Origin: Oscheius sp. JU75
Lineage: Eukaryota > Nematoda > Chromadorea > Rhabditida > Rhabditidae
Reading direction: 5' to 3'
Length of the DNA: 64,000 nucleotides
Assembly (NCBI GenBank): GCA_037178855.1
Contig: JASJZC010000002.1
Span: 2,046,001 to 2,110,000 of the forward strand
Part shown: one piece after another, positions 51,329 to 61,586 of the stretch
Layout of the letters: every line of letters begins with the position of its first letter
Position numbering within the stretch: position 1 is the first letter of the stretch
The notes under the pieces: model-generated
What the model was told of the DNA's origin: nothing
Seen by the model: the letters and a program-made list of their open reading frames with translations, nothing else
Databases searched by the model: none
Made by a program: the position numbers and the translations under genes

Positions 51329-51496
51329 GAGTTGAAGTGGACTCGAACTGCTGGGGATTACGTTTTCTTGTCCAATGAGAGCTTCTCTTAAATGCTTCAA
51401 TGGAAAGTTTGTAAATTTGGTAACTTTAAAGTGGAAACATGTTAAGAGCTCCCGTTTGACAGGTAATCGTAACCCTATGACAGTTCGAGTCAACTC
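51329..51496. repeat. Foldback element beside gene fragment
   Basis: ACTCGAACTGCTGGGGATTACG, continuing TTTTCTTGTC, is the inverse of GACAGGTAATCGTAACCC followed by TATGACAGTTCGAGT. Arms are about 35 bases with few mismatches. It is the second member of the family at 14877-15022. Confidence 0.75.
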
Positions 51497-51639
51497 TAGC
51501 TCCGATCAAACATAACAATTATAACAAACGTCCGCGTTTTCACGTTTTCTCCGTGTAAGCTTATCTGTTTATTCTGTTTTCTTTGTGAACCCTGAAATTT
51601 ATCTAGGAAAAAAATAACTTAGCTATCGGACAACAGCAA

Positions 51640-52110
51640 AGAGGAGTTGAGCAGTTATCGAGACAGGTGCAGGAGGGACAAATTGATCAAGAATGGGAAA
51701 GGACGTCGGGTTTGGAACTGGTGAGAAGAACAAGGGTACGAGAACAAAGACGAACTTTTGCAATTTGCGTCAATTTGGTCGGAAAAAGGCATCAGAGGAT
51801 GTTCGTGAAAACGGAAGAGAGCGGAATATCGCAATTTTCGTGAAAACCTACCAGAAGAAAACCGTTCGGACCTCCGAAGTCAAAACACTTTGGGACGCCA
51901 AATGATCCGACAAAACTTATCGCAAAGTGCGGGAATAAGACAGCTAAATACTGAAGCATATCGCGAACAGAGAGCAAATCACCCAAATCTCCGTCGAGCA
52001 GAAATACAGCAGCAGAACACATCAGCTCATAGTGAAAGAGACCAAAGGTTCGTTAGAAAATTTGCTCAAAAAGCTACTTTTTCAGTCAAACTCCACAACA
52101 AAGAGCTACC
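51640..52110 (+). other. Charged, repeat-like coding relic, possibly Helitron-type
   Basis: Overlapping frames contain Arg/Gln/Asn/Glu-rich strings with an irregular repeat (EAYREQRANHPNLRRAEIQ, SERDQRFVRK, NFRENLPEENRSD) that recalls the charged N-terminal repeats of some Helitron or host low-complexity proteins. Frames shift and stop repeatedly. I see no helicase or Rep motif, so the assignment is weak. Confidence 0.25.
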
Positions 52111-52179
52111 CCCAATTCAGTTCGCCGTGAAAACATTTTTTTGTTTTGCATTGTTTTTCATTGTTTTTCTTTATCTCAT

Positions 52180-53259
52180 GTTTTACTTCCCCTCTCCCAT
52201 GAGTCTCAATTGCTCGCGATATTTCGAATGTTGAGCGTAGGCGTGATCTAACGTTTTCCCGCGTATTTATGTCACTGCGAAGAATACATTGCGGCAGTCT
52301 AGCCATCACTTTCCCCAACATAAACTCTCTCTCTCTCACCCCAATATTGGCATCGCTCCAAATTTCAAATTCGACAAGGTTCTGAAAACACAAGCTCCGA
52401 CCTCTTTTCAGAACTTGACAATCACCCTATTCACCGCTCCCTACCGTAATTCCGCGGCGCCTTTACACCTTGCCGCCTATCGGCCCCCATGACAACATGT
52501 GGTTGTCAATAACTGGCGTGATAGACTTGTACGATGAGATGAAAGCTTGCGAGCGATGATTTACAATGATCGAGTAAACAGTCGATGCTCTCTGTCTCTG
52601 TTATTCTGCCCGTTTTCTCTAAGACCTACTTGTTCGATTTAGGTGACGATGGACGACGAGTCTGATTCCGAACACGAGGATGCCGATGACGTTCTCCCAC
52701 AGAACGAGCTTTACTCTTGCACCCTTTATCCCGAAGACTTTCTCACTGACAGCGAGGTTCACGTGTCTAAAGTGAGTGTCTTGCTGTTTTTCCCTCAAGA
52801 TTCATTTTTAGCTCAGTGACGAAGAGTTCAAAAGGAGGAAAAACTGTTTATTGGACTACATCGATACGAACAGAGAAGTTTATTCAAGTCCTCTCCACAA
52901 TGAGACAAACTATGATTATTGGATTTCCGACGACGAAGAAGATAAAGATAAGGAAGACGTAGGAGAAAAAGAAGGAGACGTTCCTATGGATGGTGTTAGT
53001 GGTGAAACCTACTCAGACAGCAGGAGGGAACAGTACCGGAAAGTTCTCGATCGGCGTGGAGAATACTCATTGCCGCTCCCCGTCCCTGTGAACTTTGGAG
53101 TACTGGGCACCAAAGATCGGCGGGCAGTTTTTGACAAGGTTACTCTGTTTCTGTATTTATAAAGTTTTAACGGTTTCATATTCAGATGCACTCTCGTGCC
53201 TTTGCACGCTCCCACAGACTGTGCAAGGACGTCAATACTCTCCTGGTAGGGAACAGGAG
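52180..53259 (+). repeat. Segmental duplication, copy 1
   Basis: The stretch 52387-52915 is almost identical to 61941-62468 (I see one or very few differences), including 250 bp of upstream sequence and the first one and a half exons of the gene below. Diverged homology extends left (52180-52325 to 61587-61728) and right (53110-53259 to 62484-62633). Confidence 0.92.
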
Positions 53260-54254
53260 AACATTCAGAATTCGGATTAGAAACAGGGCTCTTGCAAATC
53301 GTGTCGATACAACTGGTCCATCACAAAGTGTATGTCGTTTGCTCAGGATTTGGAAAACAATTTCCAGATATTTCAATTGGAATGCCTTATTGACCGATAC
53401 GCACATGTCGACATCCCTGATGCGTCGGCAATCCTCCCATTCACATTCGACAGTGTTGCCTATTCTTGTCTCGACTGGCTGATGAATTCGAAATGGCCAT
53501 GTCTGAAAATTAATTTGAACCTGGGAAGATCTTCAGAGCTGGACATAGAGCCATGGATGGAGGATCAGTACGTCTGGATCAAGGGCGAAATGACTGAAGC
53601 TCGTTGGGAATTATTGAAGGAACTGGTTTGCATTAAAATTATTTTCACTAGTAACCCTGTCTAGAAACCCGCAGAAATCTGTTTTTCTTCTGTGAAGACG
53701 TTGGATCTGGATAAATTGCTTTCTTCGGCAAAAACACTTAAGTTGGTCGGTACATGGGAAGATATTGTCCAAATAGTTGAGGTAGGTGAGAGAGACAGAG
53801 AGACAGAAATACTTACTGTCTTAAGCGGTGGAAAATAGGATCGTGGACCTTCCAAGTCAGACAAATGAAAGGAAACTTGCCTACCGATATTGATTGTCAG
53901 TACAATTTCAACCAAGCAGCAGCTGGATGTCATTGCATGACTGAGAAAACTGGAGACGGAAATCCCATGCATCTTCTTTTTGTCCCCAATGTTGACGGTC
54001 ACTTTCTTGTATTTGTTCTCAAGCGTGAGAGCGCTCCTTTCCGTTGGAATTATACTGCCCTTTTTAACATTGCCACCGTTTCGGACCTCATTCTTTATCA
54101 AAAGACTTACATCAAGTCCGCTTTGCCAGTTGATTGGTCTGGTTATAGTGGCGATCAGGACGCAGCCCTCAACCCTGTAGCTTTCTGTGACCTTTTACAA
54201 AACTACAATCCCGTTTATACTAACTACCATGAGAATAACCCCCTTTTTATGTAG
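52649..54254 (+). CDS. Unrecognised protein with acidic N terminus; founder of a local family
   Basis: Six exons join in phase (1398 nt, 465 aa): 52649-52771, 52812-53138, 53186-53329, 53368-53625, 53665-53781, 53826-54254. It starts MDDESDSEHEDADD and has a second acidic patch (SDDEEDKDKEDVGEKEGD). A basic exon begins MHSRAFARSHRLCKD. The C-terminal half (LNLGRSSELDIEPWMEDQ ... LDLDKLLSSAKTLKLVGTW ... ERWKIGSW) weakly resembles the N-terminal region of the 55.2-kb kinase (LSLKFGEVYELDSEPMSD) and has the look of nematode F-box-associated repeats, without an F-box I can see. No signal peptide or membrane segment. AATAAA at 54283 is a likely poly(A) signal. Related broken copies lie at 29.4, 45.8, 54.3 and 62.2 kb. 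Function unknown. Confidence 0.75.
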
Positions 54255-54311
54255 TCGCCGACTGCTAGTCAGCCGAAAATCGAATAAAGTGTTGCAAAAG
54301 AATGATCCAAC

Positions 54312-54440
54312 TTATTGCACAGTCGTGCCTTCTCCCGCTTCCACGGCATGTGCAGTAGTCTGAATCGTCTGCTGACGGATATCAGGACCAAGTTCCGTAT
54401 TCGGACCAGGGAGAGAGGCCTCGATTATTCTCGTGACAGT
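54312..54440 (+). pseudogene. Fragment of exon 3 of the preceding gene family
   Basis: HSRAFSRFHGMCSSLNRLL followed by KFRIRTRERG parallels MHSRAFARSHRLCKD ... FRIRIRNRA. The ATG of the acceptor-ATG pair is lost and a GTGAGT donor follows. No other exon of the family is next to it. Confidence 0.65.
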
Positions 54441-54865
54441 GTGAGTAGTGGCTTGTTCATTTTTACATTTCTTGCCCTAGACTACGAGTATGGTCGAAAA
54501 AACTAGGAAAGCTCCAAGTCACGGAAACGTTATACTCTGATCTGGAAGTCCTGGGCTTCAGACTAACTTTTAGACCAAAGCTTTTTAGCTTTGTGATGTT
54601 CGAAAGAAAAAAAGTGGATCAAAAGTTCATTTGGCGATTTGAGAGCGTTTGAGGTGAATAATTACGTGATAGTATATGTATATATTCTATATAAATCTAC
54701 CACTCCTGCGTATATCTAGACGCTTTCGCTTGTATTCTCGCTGCCCTCGAATGGTAATCGGGGTCTCTTCCCTCCTGGAAGAGGCCGAGGGGCCCCATGC
54801 TATTCTCCGATGCTGCAGTAAACCCGCGTGGCCATCCCCAAGATGAAAGGTGAGGTCGATGCGGA

Positions 54866-54990
54866 ATACAGTTATTCCACAAATATACGGCAGAGGTTGG
54901 AGCATAGATATACAGATTGGGATGGATGGTCAGCTGATGAAGTTCTTTGCGGAGCAGCTTATAGAGGCAATGCAGGTGAGAAGAGACACT
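54866..54990 (+). pseudogene. Fragment of the kinase-family exon found at 55892
   Basis: About 85% of the bases agree with 55892-56015, including GGTCAGCTGATGAAG, TTTGCGGA.CAGCTTATAGAG and the CAATGCAGGTGAGA donor. Frames are broken upstream (the tyrosine/asparagine-rich start is out of frame). A following 50-base piece at 55037 reads LWNQASLEVQEKKY and then stops. Confidence 0.65.
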
Positions 54991-55181
54991 GAGACAGAAA
55001 GACAAAGAAGCTCGAACCTTATTACCGTTTACTTTCAGCTTTGGAATCAAGCCAGTCTGGAAGTACAAGAAAAGAAGTATTGAAGGATGTCGACATGGAG
55101 TAGACCTGCAAGAATTACAGATCGGAGCCACGCATGTGTCTCTACTACAAAGCCAACAGCTACAATAAATCGTTGGTATCA

Positions 55182-57996
55182 ATGATTTTAATTCTCCGAC
55201 CAGAAAAACGCCGAGATTTTTCGAAGGAACAAATAGGACAGTTCTTGTCTGAACACGAGAAAATGATTATGTGCATTGGTAGTAGGATCGTACAAATCTT
55301 GGCAGACTAAAATTATTTTCTGGTCGTAAACGTAATGTGTCGAAAAGAGCCATTAATCCTTTTACTGCAACACCTGATAAGATCACATGCTCTCTTAGCT
55401 TGTGTCGCTCATCCGATAGCATTCAAACGGTTCAAAAACTATTTCTCGCCATGACCCCGAAGGAGATCCGAATTGTTCCGACAGCTTCTTATGTCAATTA
55501 CATTGAGCTCGCCTTTCCTCGGAGTACGAGACATGTCAAGTAGGTCCAAAAACTAGGGTTTTCTGACAGATTGACATAGAACTCTTGTCGTGGCTACCTC
55601 TTCCAAGCTGTCCGAATTCAGTTTTGAGCTGTCCCTGAAATTTGGCGAGGTCTATGAACTGGACAGCGAGCCAATGTCAGATTCAATGAAAGTGGCCGTG
55701 ATGCAAATTCGCTCCTTGCCCATAGAATGGCTGGTTTGTGTCACCGGGGCTGGGGAGAGACGGCTCATCAAAATGTGCTTGGTCCAGAGGGTGGAAGAGA
55801 CTCAAGCCAGGAAGTTTCAACTGAAAAAAGCTTCGGAAGTACTGGTTGATGCGGTACGGGGGAGACGTGTCGATGAAATGGAATCTTTCAGTTGTTCTAC
55901 AAATATAATACGACAGAGATTGCAGCACAGATATATGAACTGATTGGGACGAATGGTCAGCTGATGAAGTACTTTGCGGATCAGCTTATAGAGACAATGC
56001 AGGTGAGAAACAGAGATGGAGACAGGGGCAGAGACAGAGAGACATTTGAGAACTCTATGGCAGCTGTCGCCCTCAACCACTACATGAAGAAGGATTTCAT
56101 TGGTTTCGTCGAGTCGAGAGTCGACTACTTTGTCAAATTCGTCAACGGGATACAGTCCGATCAAAACTGTCCTCCAGAGGTGGTCAACTACGTCTGTACC
56201 CTGCTCTCCGACTGGTGTAGCCACTTTGATTCTCAAAAGGAGGAACTGGAACAACTTTTGAACGACCTGACAGCTGATAGAATTTTTGGGAAGAAGCTTC
56301 TGGAAATCGCCCAGAATCCTTCTTTTTTTGATACCCCCGAAAACTGGTCCAAGTTGAAAGAAGCTGTCCAAAGAGTCGCGAAGGCCTACTTAAAGAACCT
56401 AGAAAAGACCAGTCAAGTCGTCGGACTACTTATGAGTCGGATGGAGGTTAGTTTTTGGCCATTCTGAGCAAGACCTCTTCCAGGAATCCGTCCAATTTGG
56501 GGACAATGCGACTCTGTCTGCAGTCTTCTCCGTGACTGGGCTGTTGATACCATGCTCTGAACAATTTGAAAGGGAAGTATTGGGATCAGACAGGGTGAAA
56601 CAGATCTACCTAAGCTATCTAGTGAATAAGGACATGGATAGGGAGTATCACCAGGTTGGTTGGACAGGAAGACAGAGAACAGGAAGAGGGCGGCAGAGAG
56701 ACATAGAGACATCAATTTCAGTGGTTCCGGCTAGTAGAACCCGCTGGAGCTAATGCTCCTCGAGCCAGACCGATTCCCCGAGCCGGTCAGTCAATGAAGT
56801 CAAACCCAAAAACTCGAAAAAAAAAACGAGAGAGGGTATACACACACGACCAGACAAGTAAGCTTGTGATTAATTGAAAGCTCAAAGAACTCTTACAGAC
56901 CGTTTCTCCCGAAACACCAATGACATTCTCGACGTCATGGAGCCGTATTTTCCAAAGATACTCCTATCGGATGTTCGTATAATCAAATATCTAGCAGATG
57001 GAGCCTATGGACAAACGGAAGTAGTCGAAGTCGAGGAATTTGGACTCCAACTAGTAGCGAAGATAATGAAGAATGGGAGGAATGTCTCGACTGAGGTTCT
57101 TAGGGAACAGGCGAACCTTTTGAAGGTAGCCGGACAGTAGTAAAGAAGACTGTCAATTTCAGTGTATTCATAATCCTCACATTGTTAGCATCCATGGGAG
57201 GATAGTCAACAATGAGTCTGCCAACATTGGAATTCTAATGGAGTACATGGAACTGGGGAGCCTGGCAGATCGTAAGTTGCTGTCTCTGTCTCTCTATCTT
57301 TCTGTGTATTTTTCTGTCTCTCTATAATTCTATGTTTATTTCTTTGTCACTGATTCAAAACTTTCAGTAATCCATGACAAGAATCAGGACTATAGTGAGA
57401 AGCAAGTATTCTTATGGATGAGTCACATATCCAATGCCCTGCTATCTCTCCATTCCTTGAACCTGATCCATCGGGACATAAAGCCAGCCAAGTAGGACTT
57501 CAAATTTTTAAATATGTAGTCCCTTAGCATGCTCCTGACCTTGAAAGACGGTCGAAAGTTGCTGAAAGTGGGTGACTTCGGAATGCTGAAGGCACTAAAA
57601 AACGGTAACGGACATGCGAAGTCGTTTTTTGGAACACCTGGCTACGATGCTCCCGAGGCATGGTTTTTTAAAGTTTCTTCCTACTCTGCAGCAGTTGACA
57701 TCTACGCTTTTGCTGTGACGATTTGGGAAATGTGTCAGAGGAAGTGAGCGCCTGATAGTGACAAAGTCAACTTTTTTTTAAGAAAGCCAAAAAAGAAAGA
57801 AAACCGAGAAAGCTACGACGGGTCCCCGCTGAAAACTTCTTTGAGGCCTAAACTAGGAGATTCGAAATATCTCTGGATGCCTGAACTAGTCACCAAAATG
57901 TGGCAAACCGAGCCCTCATCTCGACTCACAATTACTGAAGTCAAAAAGGAAATCAAGAACATCTCAACCTTATTGCATCTACCTTTGAGAGTTTGA
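55182..57996 (+). CDS. Unrecognised N-terminal region fused to a protein kinase domain, second paralogue
   Basis: Twelve exons join in phase (2277 nt, 758 aa): 55182-55246, 55306-55539, 55580-55853, 55892-56002, 56051-56446, 56484-56654, 56722-56857, 56899-57125, 57163-57271, 57368-57491, 57528-57743, 57783-57996. The first two exons and their weak GTCTGA donor are uncertain; from 55306 on the joins are good. A stop at 56875 would end a shorter form, but GTAAGC at 56858 and CTTACAG at 56898 splice the two halves in frame. Residues about 490-758 are a complete kinase: ADGAYGQTEVV, VAKIMK, EYMELGSLADLIHD, IHRDIKPAN, GDFGMLK, GTPGYDAPE, DIYAFAVTIWEM. The linker before it is Pro/Arg/Lys-rich. The N-terminal part has no family I know. 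Same architecture as the 46.4-50.2 kb gene. Confidence 0.78.
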
Positions 57997-58319
57997 TACC
58001 TGAATAACTGTAAACTAACGTGTCTTCCACTTATGCTTAATTGTATGAAGCTCCCCAGAAACACATTAAACGCTCCCCGGGCCAAGCAGTCGAAAAGCTG
58101 GCCGACCAATGCCTTTGTTTTGCTCTATACACTCGACAGCAGATGTATATATGTTAAACTACTTTATATTGAACGGAACTAGTTTGTATTGAACGTCCAA
58201 TTTGTACTACTTCGTATTAAACAATTCCAGTTCCTATTGATCAGTTTTACAGGATTTTGCGATTTTCTTTATTTTTTCTGTCTAAAAACTCTTTTTGATG
58301 TCAGAACTACTTGTTTTTA

Positions 58320-59300
58320 CAAACTGAATTGAATGTATGACAACGGGTGTTGCATTGAACATTATGGGCTCTACAGGAGCAACGATTAGCGTCACACTTT
58401 GCAATTACAGTTCTGGTGTCCTTGGCCTCCTGAAATGCAGTCTCGCGCAACTGCAGATCGCAACGACTGCAGTTTGATTTCGGGCACGTCTGAAGCAGTA
58501 AGGAACGATTCTTGAAGTGGATCTAGTTAATTTCTGGCGTACCATTGTGTGAGACGTCCTTTGGACGTACCTAGGCTGTAATAATATCTAAATCCGCCAT
58601 CATTTCAAGAGTTATCGATAGAATCCATCCTTCTGCTCGAGAACAACTGCCATTAGATTTCGAACTCCTATTTTGGCTGAATCTATGTGGAGGATTGCCA
58701 CCAATACGCTAACTTCAACATCTACAGTATCAACATGTCGTTCGAGCGATTGACTGGCTTCTTCCCTCTCCTTTTCAATTGCTCTCTGCAGCTCGATCCA
58801 AAATTTCTCGCCTTCTTCCTCTTCTTTAACGTACTCGTCTTCAACGTATTCTTCTTTTTCGTCGGCTGCTTCTTCAATGGATTCGATTTGAGGAAAGTCT
58901 TCTAGCTTATCGTCGATTGGGACCTCCTGATTATGGGCTGTGCTCAGAGTGTTTGTGGGTCTATAATCATATCCTAACGGCTTGAAATGTAGAAGAAAAA
59001 AGAAAACTAACCAAATATAGCTTTATACGGTGTCCTCCCGATTCCTCGATGATATTTTGTGTTTTTTTTACGAACTGAACGTAGTCCAACAGCTGATGAG
59101 TGAGTCCAGGGTGCTATTTGCAAATTTCCGCCCATTGTCTGTTTGCAGCATTTCAGGGGATCCTAATTTTAATTTTTAACGCTCTCAGTATGACGTATTT
59201 GGTAAGATGGTCTTGGTAAACGGCTATGAATTTTCATTCTCCATCTGGCTTCGAGTGCATGTCTATGAGGTCGAGCTAAATACGATGAAGTTGTTATTTG
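58320..59300 (-). mobile_element. Integrase relic of the KRBA2/Ginger type
   Basis: On the minus strand, in order: LDLIDMHSKPDGE (first catalytic Asp region), FIAVYQDHLTKYVILRALK, QTDNGRKFAN (second Asp region), GIGRTPYKAIFG, an acidic stretch (EEYVEDEYVKEEEEG), DSAKIGVRNLMAVVLEQKDG and a cysteine-rich tail (RCDLQLRETAFQEA, CDANRCSCRAHN, CNTRCH). This order is that of integrases found in Ginger-like DNA transposons and the domesticated KRBA2 family. Stops and frameshifts break it and the segment with the catalytic Glu is deleted. No reverse transcriptase is nearby, so an LTR retroelement is less likely. Confidence 0.72.
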
Positions 59301-59304
59301 TAAT

Positions 59305-59432
59305 GGAAAAAGTACTCGCCTGGCATCGCTATGTTCAGCGCCCTTGAGAATTTTGGCAATTGATAAAAACACTTTTTTATTGGCGGAGATCGTACCTCGA
59401 CCTTTAGATTACTAGACGAATGCGCTATAGTC
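59305..59432 (-). repeat. tRNA-derived SINE, decayed
   Basis: On the minus strand TATAGCGCATTCGTCTAGTAATC and GAGGTACGATCTCC are the decayed A and B boxes, followed by a body matching that of 43262-43334. The dispersed repeat TATAGTCCATTTCCAAC (59427-59505) directly abuts it. Confidence 0.6.
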
Positions 59433-59505
59433 CATTTCCAACGAATAGCGTCAGAAAGCCAATTTTTAAAGGTTTTTTGAAAACGAAATTCGGGTCCCGT
59501 CACGA
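59427..59505 (+). repeat. Dispersed repeat, second copy
   Basis: TATAGTCCATTTCCAACGAA then TTTTTAAAGGTTTTTTGAAAACG and TCGGGTCCCGTCACG matches 28877-28975. A third partial copy is at 60136-60170. Confidence 0.6.
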
Positions 59506-59701
59506 ATCTCGAGAAATACGGAGTGAATTCAAAATTTCTTCGGTGTTTTCAACTTTACTTGTTCATACACCGTTTCTTGTCATTTTTGTTGATACTTTGT
59601 GGTGGTTTACCTATCGTTATGCTTACCAAGTGAAATAGAAAAATCTTCTTTAAATCTTCACTGTAAAACACGTTAGGTGACAAAGCCAGTGTGTCTATTT
59701 T

Positions 59702-59953
59702 TTGTCATTCATGCCTTCTTCCCAACATTTTCTGCATTATTTTCTCTGTTTCCTCGACGATGCCAGGAAAAACGAGCTGGACTTCATCGCCACAGAAGAC
59801 CTCAGCTTTGCTCCGACCGTCATTGTGGCCGACTGCAACGCGATTGACGAAGCAGAAGACGTAGTCGAAGAAGAGACCATCGCATCGGATGTCGAAAAAG
59901 AAGCTCTAGCCAAGAACGAATGGTCCATGGACTGGTTCCCGTTGACATTATGA
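59702..59953 (+). CDS. Possible acidic exon, unrecognised
   Basis: An open stretch of 83 codons ends at TGA 59951-59953. The part from 59760 is protein-like and acidic (NELDFIATEDLSFAP, EDVVEEETIASDVEKEAL, WSMDWFPLTL). It may be an exon preceded by the acceptor CGATGCCAG or the tail of a mobile-element gene. No partner exon could be joined. Confidence 0.3.
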   Translation: MSFMPSSQHFLHYFLCFLDDARKNELDFIATEDLSFAPTVIVADCNAIDEAEDVVEEETIASDVEKEALAKNEWSMDWFPLTL

Positions 59954-60339
59954 GATATTCAATTGTATTGTTTTTTGTTCGTTGTTGTTATAGAAAAAAA
60001 CACTGCGGAAACCCAGTACTGGACGTATTGATATTTGTCTTAGTCCTGCGGTAAATTCCGCGTCTGCAATGTTAAAACGTTTATTCGGCTTACTGCCGCT
60101 ATTTGTTGTAAATGGACTATAACCACTCGGCTATTTATAGTCTATTTCCAACGTAGAGCGGCAGTTTAAAAGACTAACTGCTTTCGCGCCAAACTATTCA
60201 AATGAAATTGACGCGAATAACAAGTAATATTTTTTTGCTTTTTGCAACTTTAGTCAGTTTTCTAAGGGTTTTTTTTTCTCTTGTTTTGACATTCTTATGG
60301 AATTCTTCTATCGAAAAGACCTACTTGGCAAAAAATTTT

Positions 60340-60482
60340 ACCGAAAAACTGGGGGTTCTTGGTTTGATCCTACGATTGGCAAACTTTTTACGTTTTCTAG
60401 GATATTCCCGTGTACTGAACACAATTTTAACATGCTTCTCATCATTCAGAGCTCGGTATACGAGTTTCTCGCTTCTTCAGAA
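60340..60482 (+). repeat. tRNA-derived SINE, 3' part
   Basis: A B-box-like string (TTGGTTTGATCC) is followed by a body with TTCTAGGATATTCCCGTGTAC, TGAACACAATTTTAACATGC, TCATCATTCAGAGC and ACGAGTTTCTCGCTTCTTCAG. It aligns along its length with 43517-43620. The head is decayed. Confidence 0.65.
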
Positions 60483-60535
60483 CAAAACAAAAAATACGAA
60501 GAGACAGCGAGAAACAAAGAGACAGTTCGTTTCAG

Positions 60536-60849
60536 CTCTTGGACCCATCCAGTCTTGAGAAAGTTATCACCGTCCGAGACGACATTTTGAGAGCCTCCTT
60601 GAAGGCAGTTCAGCAAGATTTCTGCCCTGATCTGTCCATGAGGCTCAAGAAGAGCTCCATGAAGGTTAGTAATTTTCTCTTAAGACCTGAAGCAGACATT
60701 TTAGGAGGTCATATCGCATAGTCGGAGCCTCATCACACGAGCCTATGACCCCAAGGGGAGAGCGCTCAGTACCCTGGTGAACCTGCTAGTCAACGGGAAG
60801 AGGGAGATTGAAGATGCTAATCACTCTGGTAGTGCTGAGGCTTCTAGAG
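60536..60849 (+). pseudogene. Two exons of the kinase-family N-terminal region
   Basis: Exons 60536-60664 and 60705-60849 are open and bounded by TTTCAG/GTTAGT and TTTTAG/GTTTGT. They read LLDPSSLEKVITVRDDILRA ... RLKKSSMK and EVISHSRSLITRAYDPKGRA ... LSTLVNLLVNGKREIED. The intron sits at the same place as in the 55.2-kb gene (SRME / ESVQF) and lengths agree, so they are paralogous exons. No start, no kinase and no clear continuation were found; this may be a relic or part of a gene I cannot assemble. Confidence 0.5.
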
Positions 60850-61586
60850 GTTTGTTTGTGCAGAACAGCGCCAAAAACAGGGAATGATTCACATGCGATG
60901 ATTCCTTGAAGTACTGACGCTCTACCCATCGGCCCTGTTCTGTATGGATGTCTCAATAGTTGTTAGAATTTTGATAAACAAAGAGCTTTGCTTGTCTTTC
61001 CATTCCACAGGCAAAGAGACAGAAGCATTCTAGTTTTCCCTATGCTTTCCAGCCTCTTAGCTAGTGACAGTCACGGAAGGACAAGAAAGGTCATCTGGGC
61101 TCAAGAGCGCACCAAAAAAAGCTATACGGTAGGGATGAATGTGAAGGACTTTCACAGAAAAGTCTCAATATCATGGTATTACTGCCTAGCCAGATTTCAA
61201 AACAAAACTGGTGCCTTGTAGAAAAAATAGAATCCAATAACCTTGATAGAGCAAAGCATTCTGTCATTCTGTCGTCTCCCAAAGCAGCACAGTTGAATTG
61301 GACAACAGCTTTCACTTCACCAGTTAATTTCTGCAAGTCAAACAAGTGTCACCCCGAATCAGTACCTGTCCCTGGCCGTCGTCCACAGGGTTACCACTGG
61401 TGTCTCGTAGCTTCTCAAGGTTCTTCTGGTAGCAACTGTCACTCGTCTTCTCCGCCCAGCCTCATCTACCTGGTAACTGACAGTCACCGTAAGTCTACTC
61501 TGTCTCTATCTGTCTCTGTCCTAGTAGCCTACTGATAACTATTCACTCTGACAGTTGTCTCTCTGTCTGTCTTCACGTAACCGTTT

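Noticed and set aside
56858-56936. Operon of two genes (N-terminal gene ending at 56877, kinase gene starting at 56937)
   Set aside because: A GTAAGC donor and CTTACAG acceptor splice the two frames together in phase, giving the same architecture as the 46.4-50.2 kb gene.
58320-59300. LTR retrotransposon polyprotein
   Set aside because: Only integrase and its cysteine-rich tail are visible; no reverse transcriptase, protease or long terminal repeats.
24071-60482. tRNA-like sequences as functional tRNA genes
   Set aside because: A and B boxes are present but acceptor stems do not pair and several copies share an extra non-tRNA body, so they are SINE-like.
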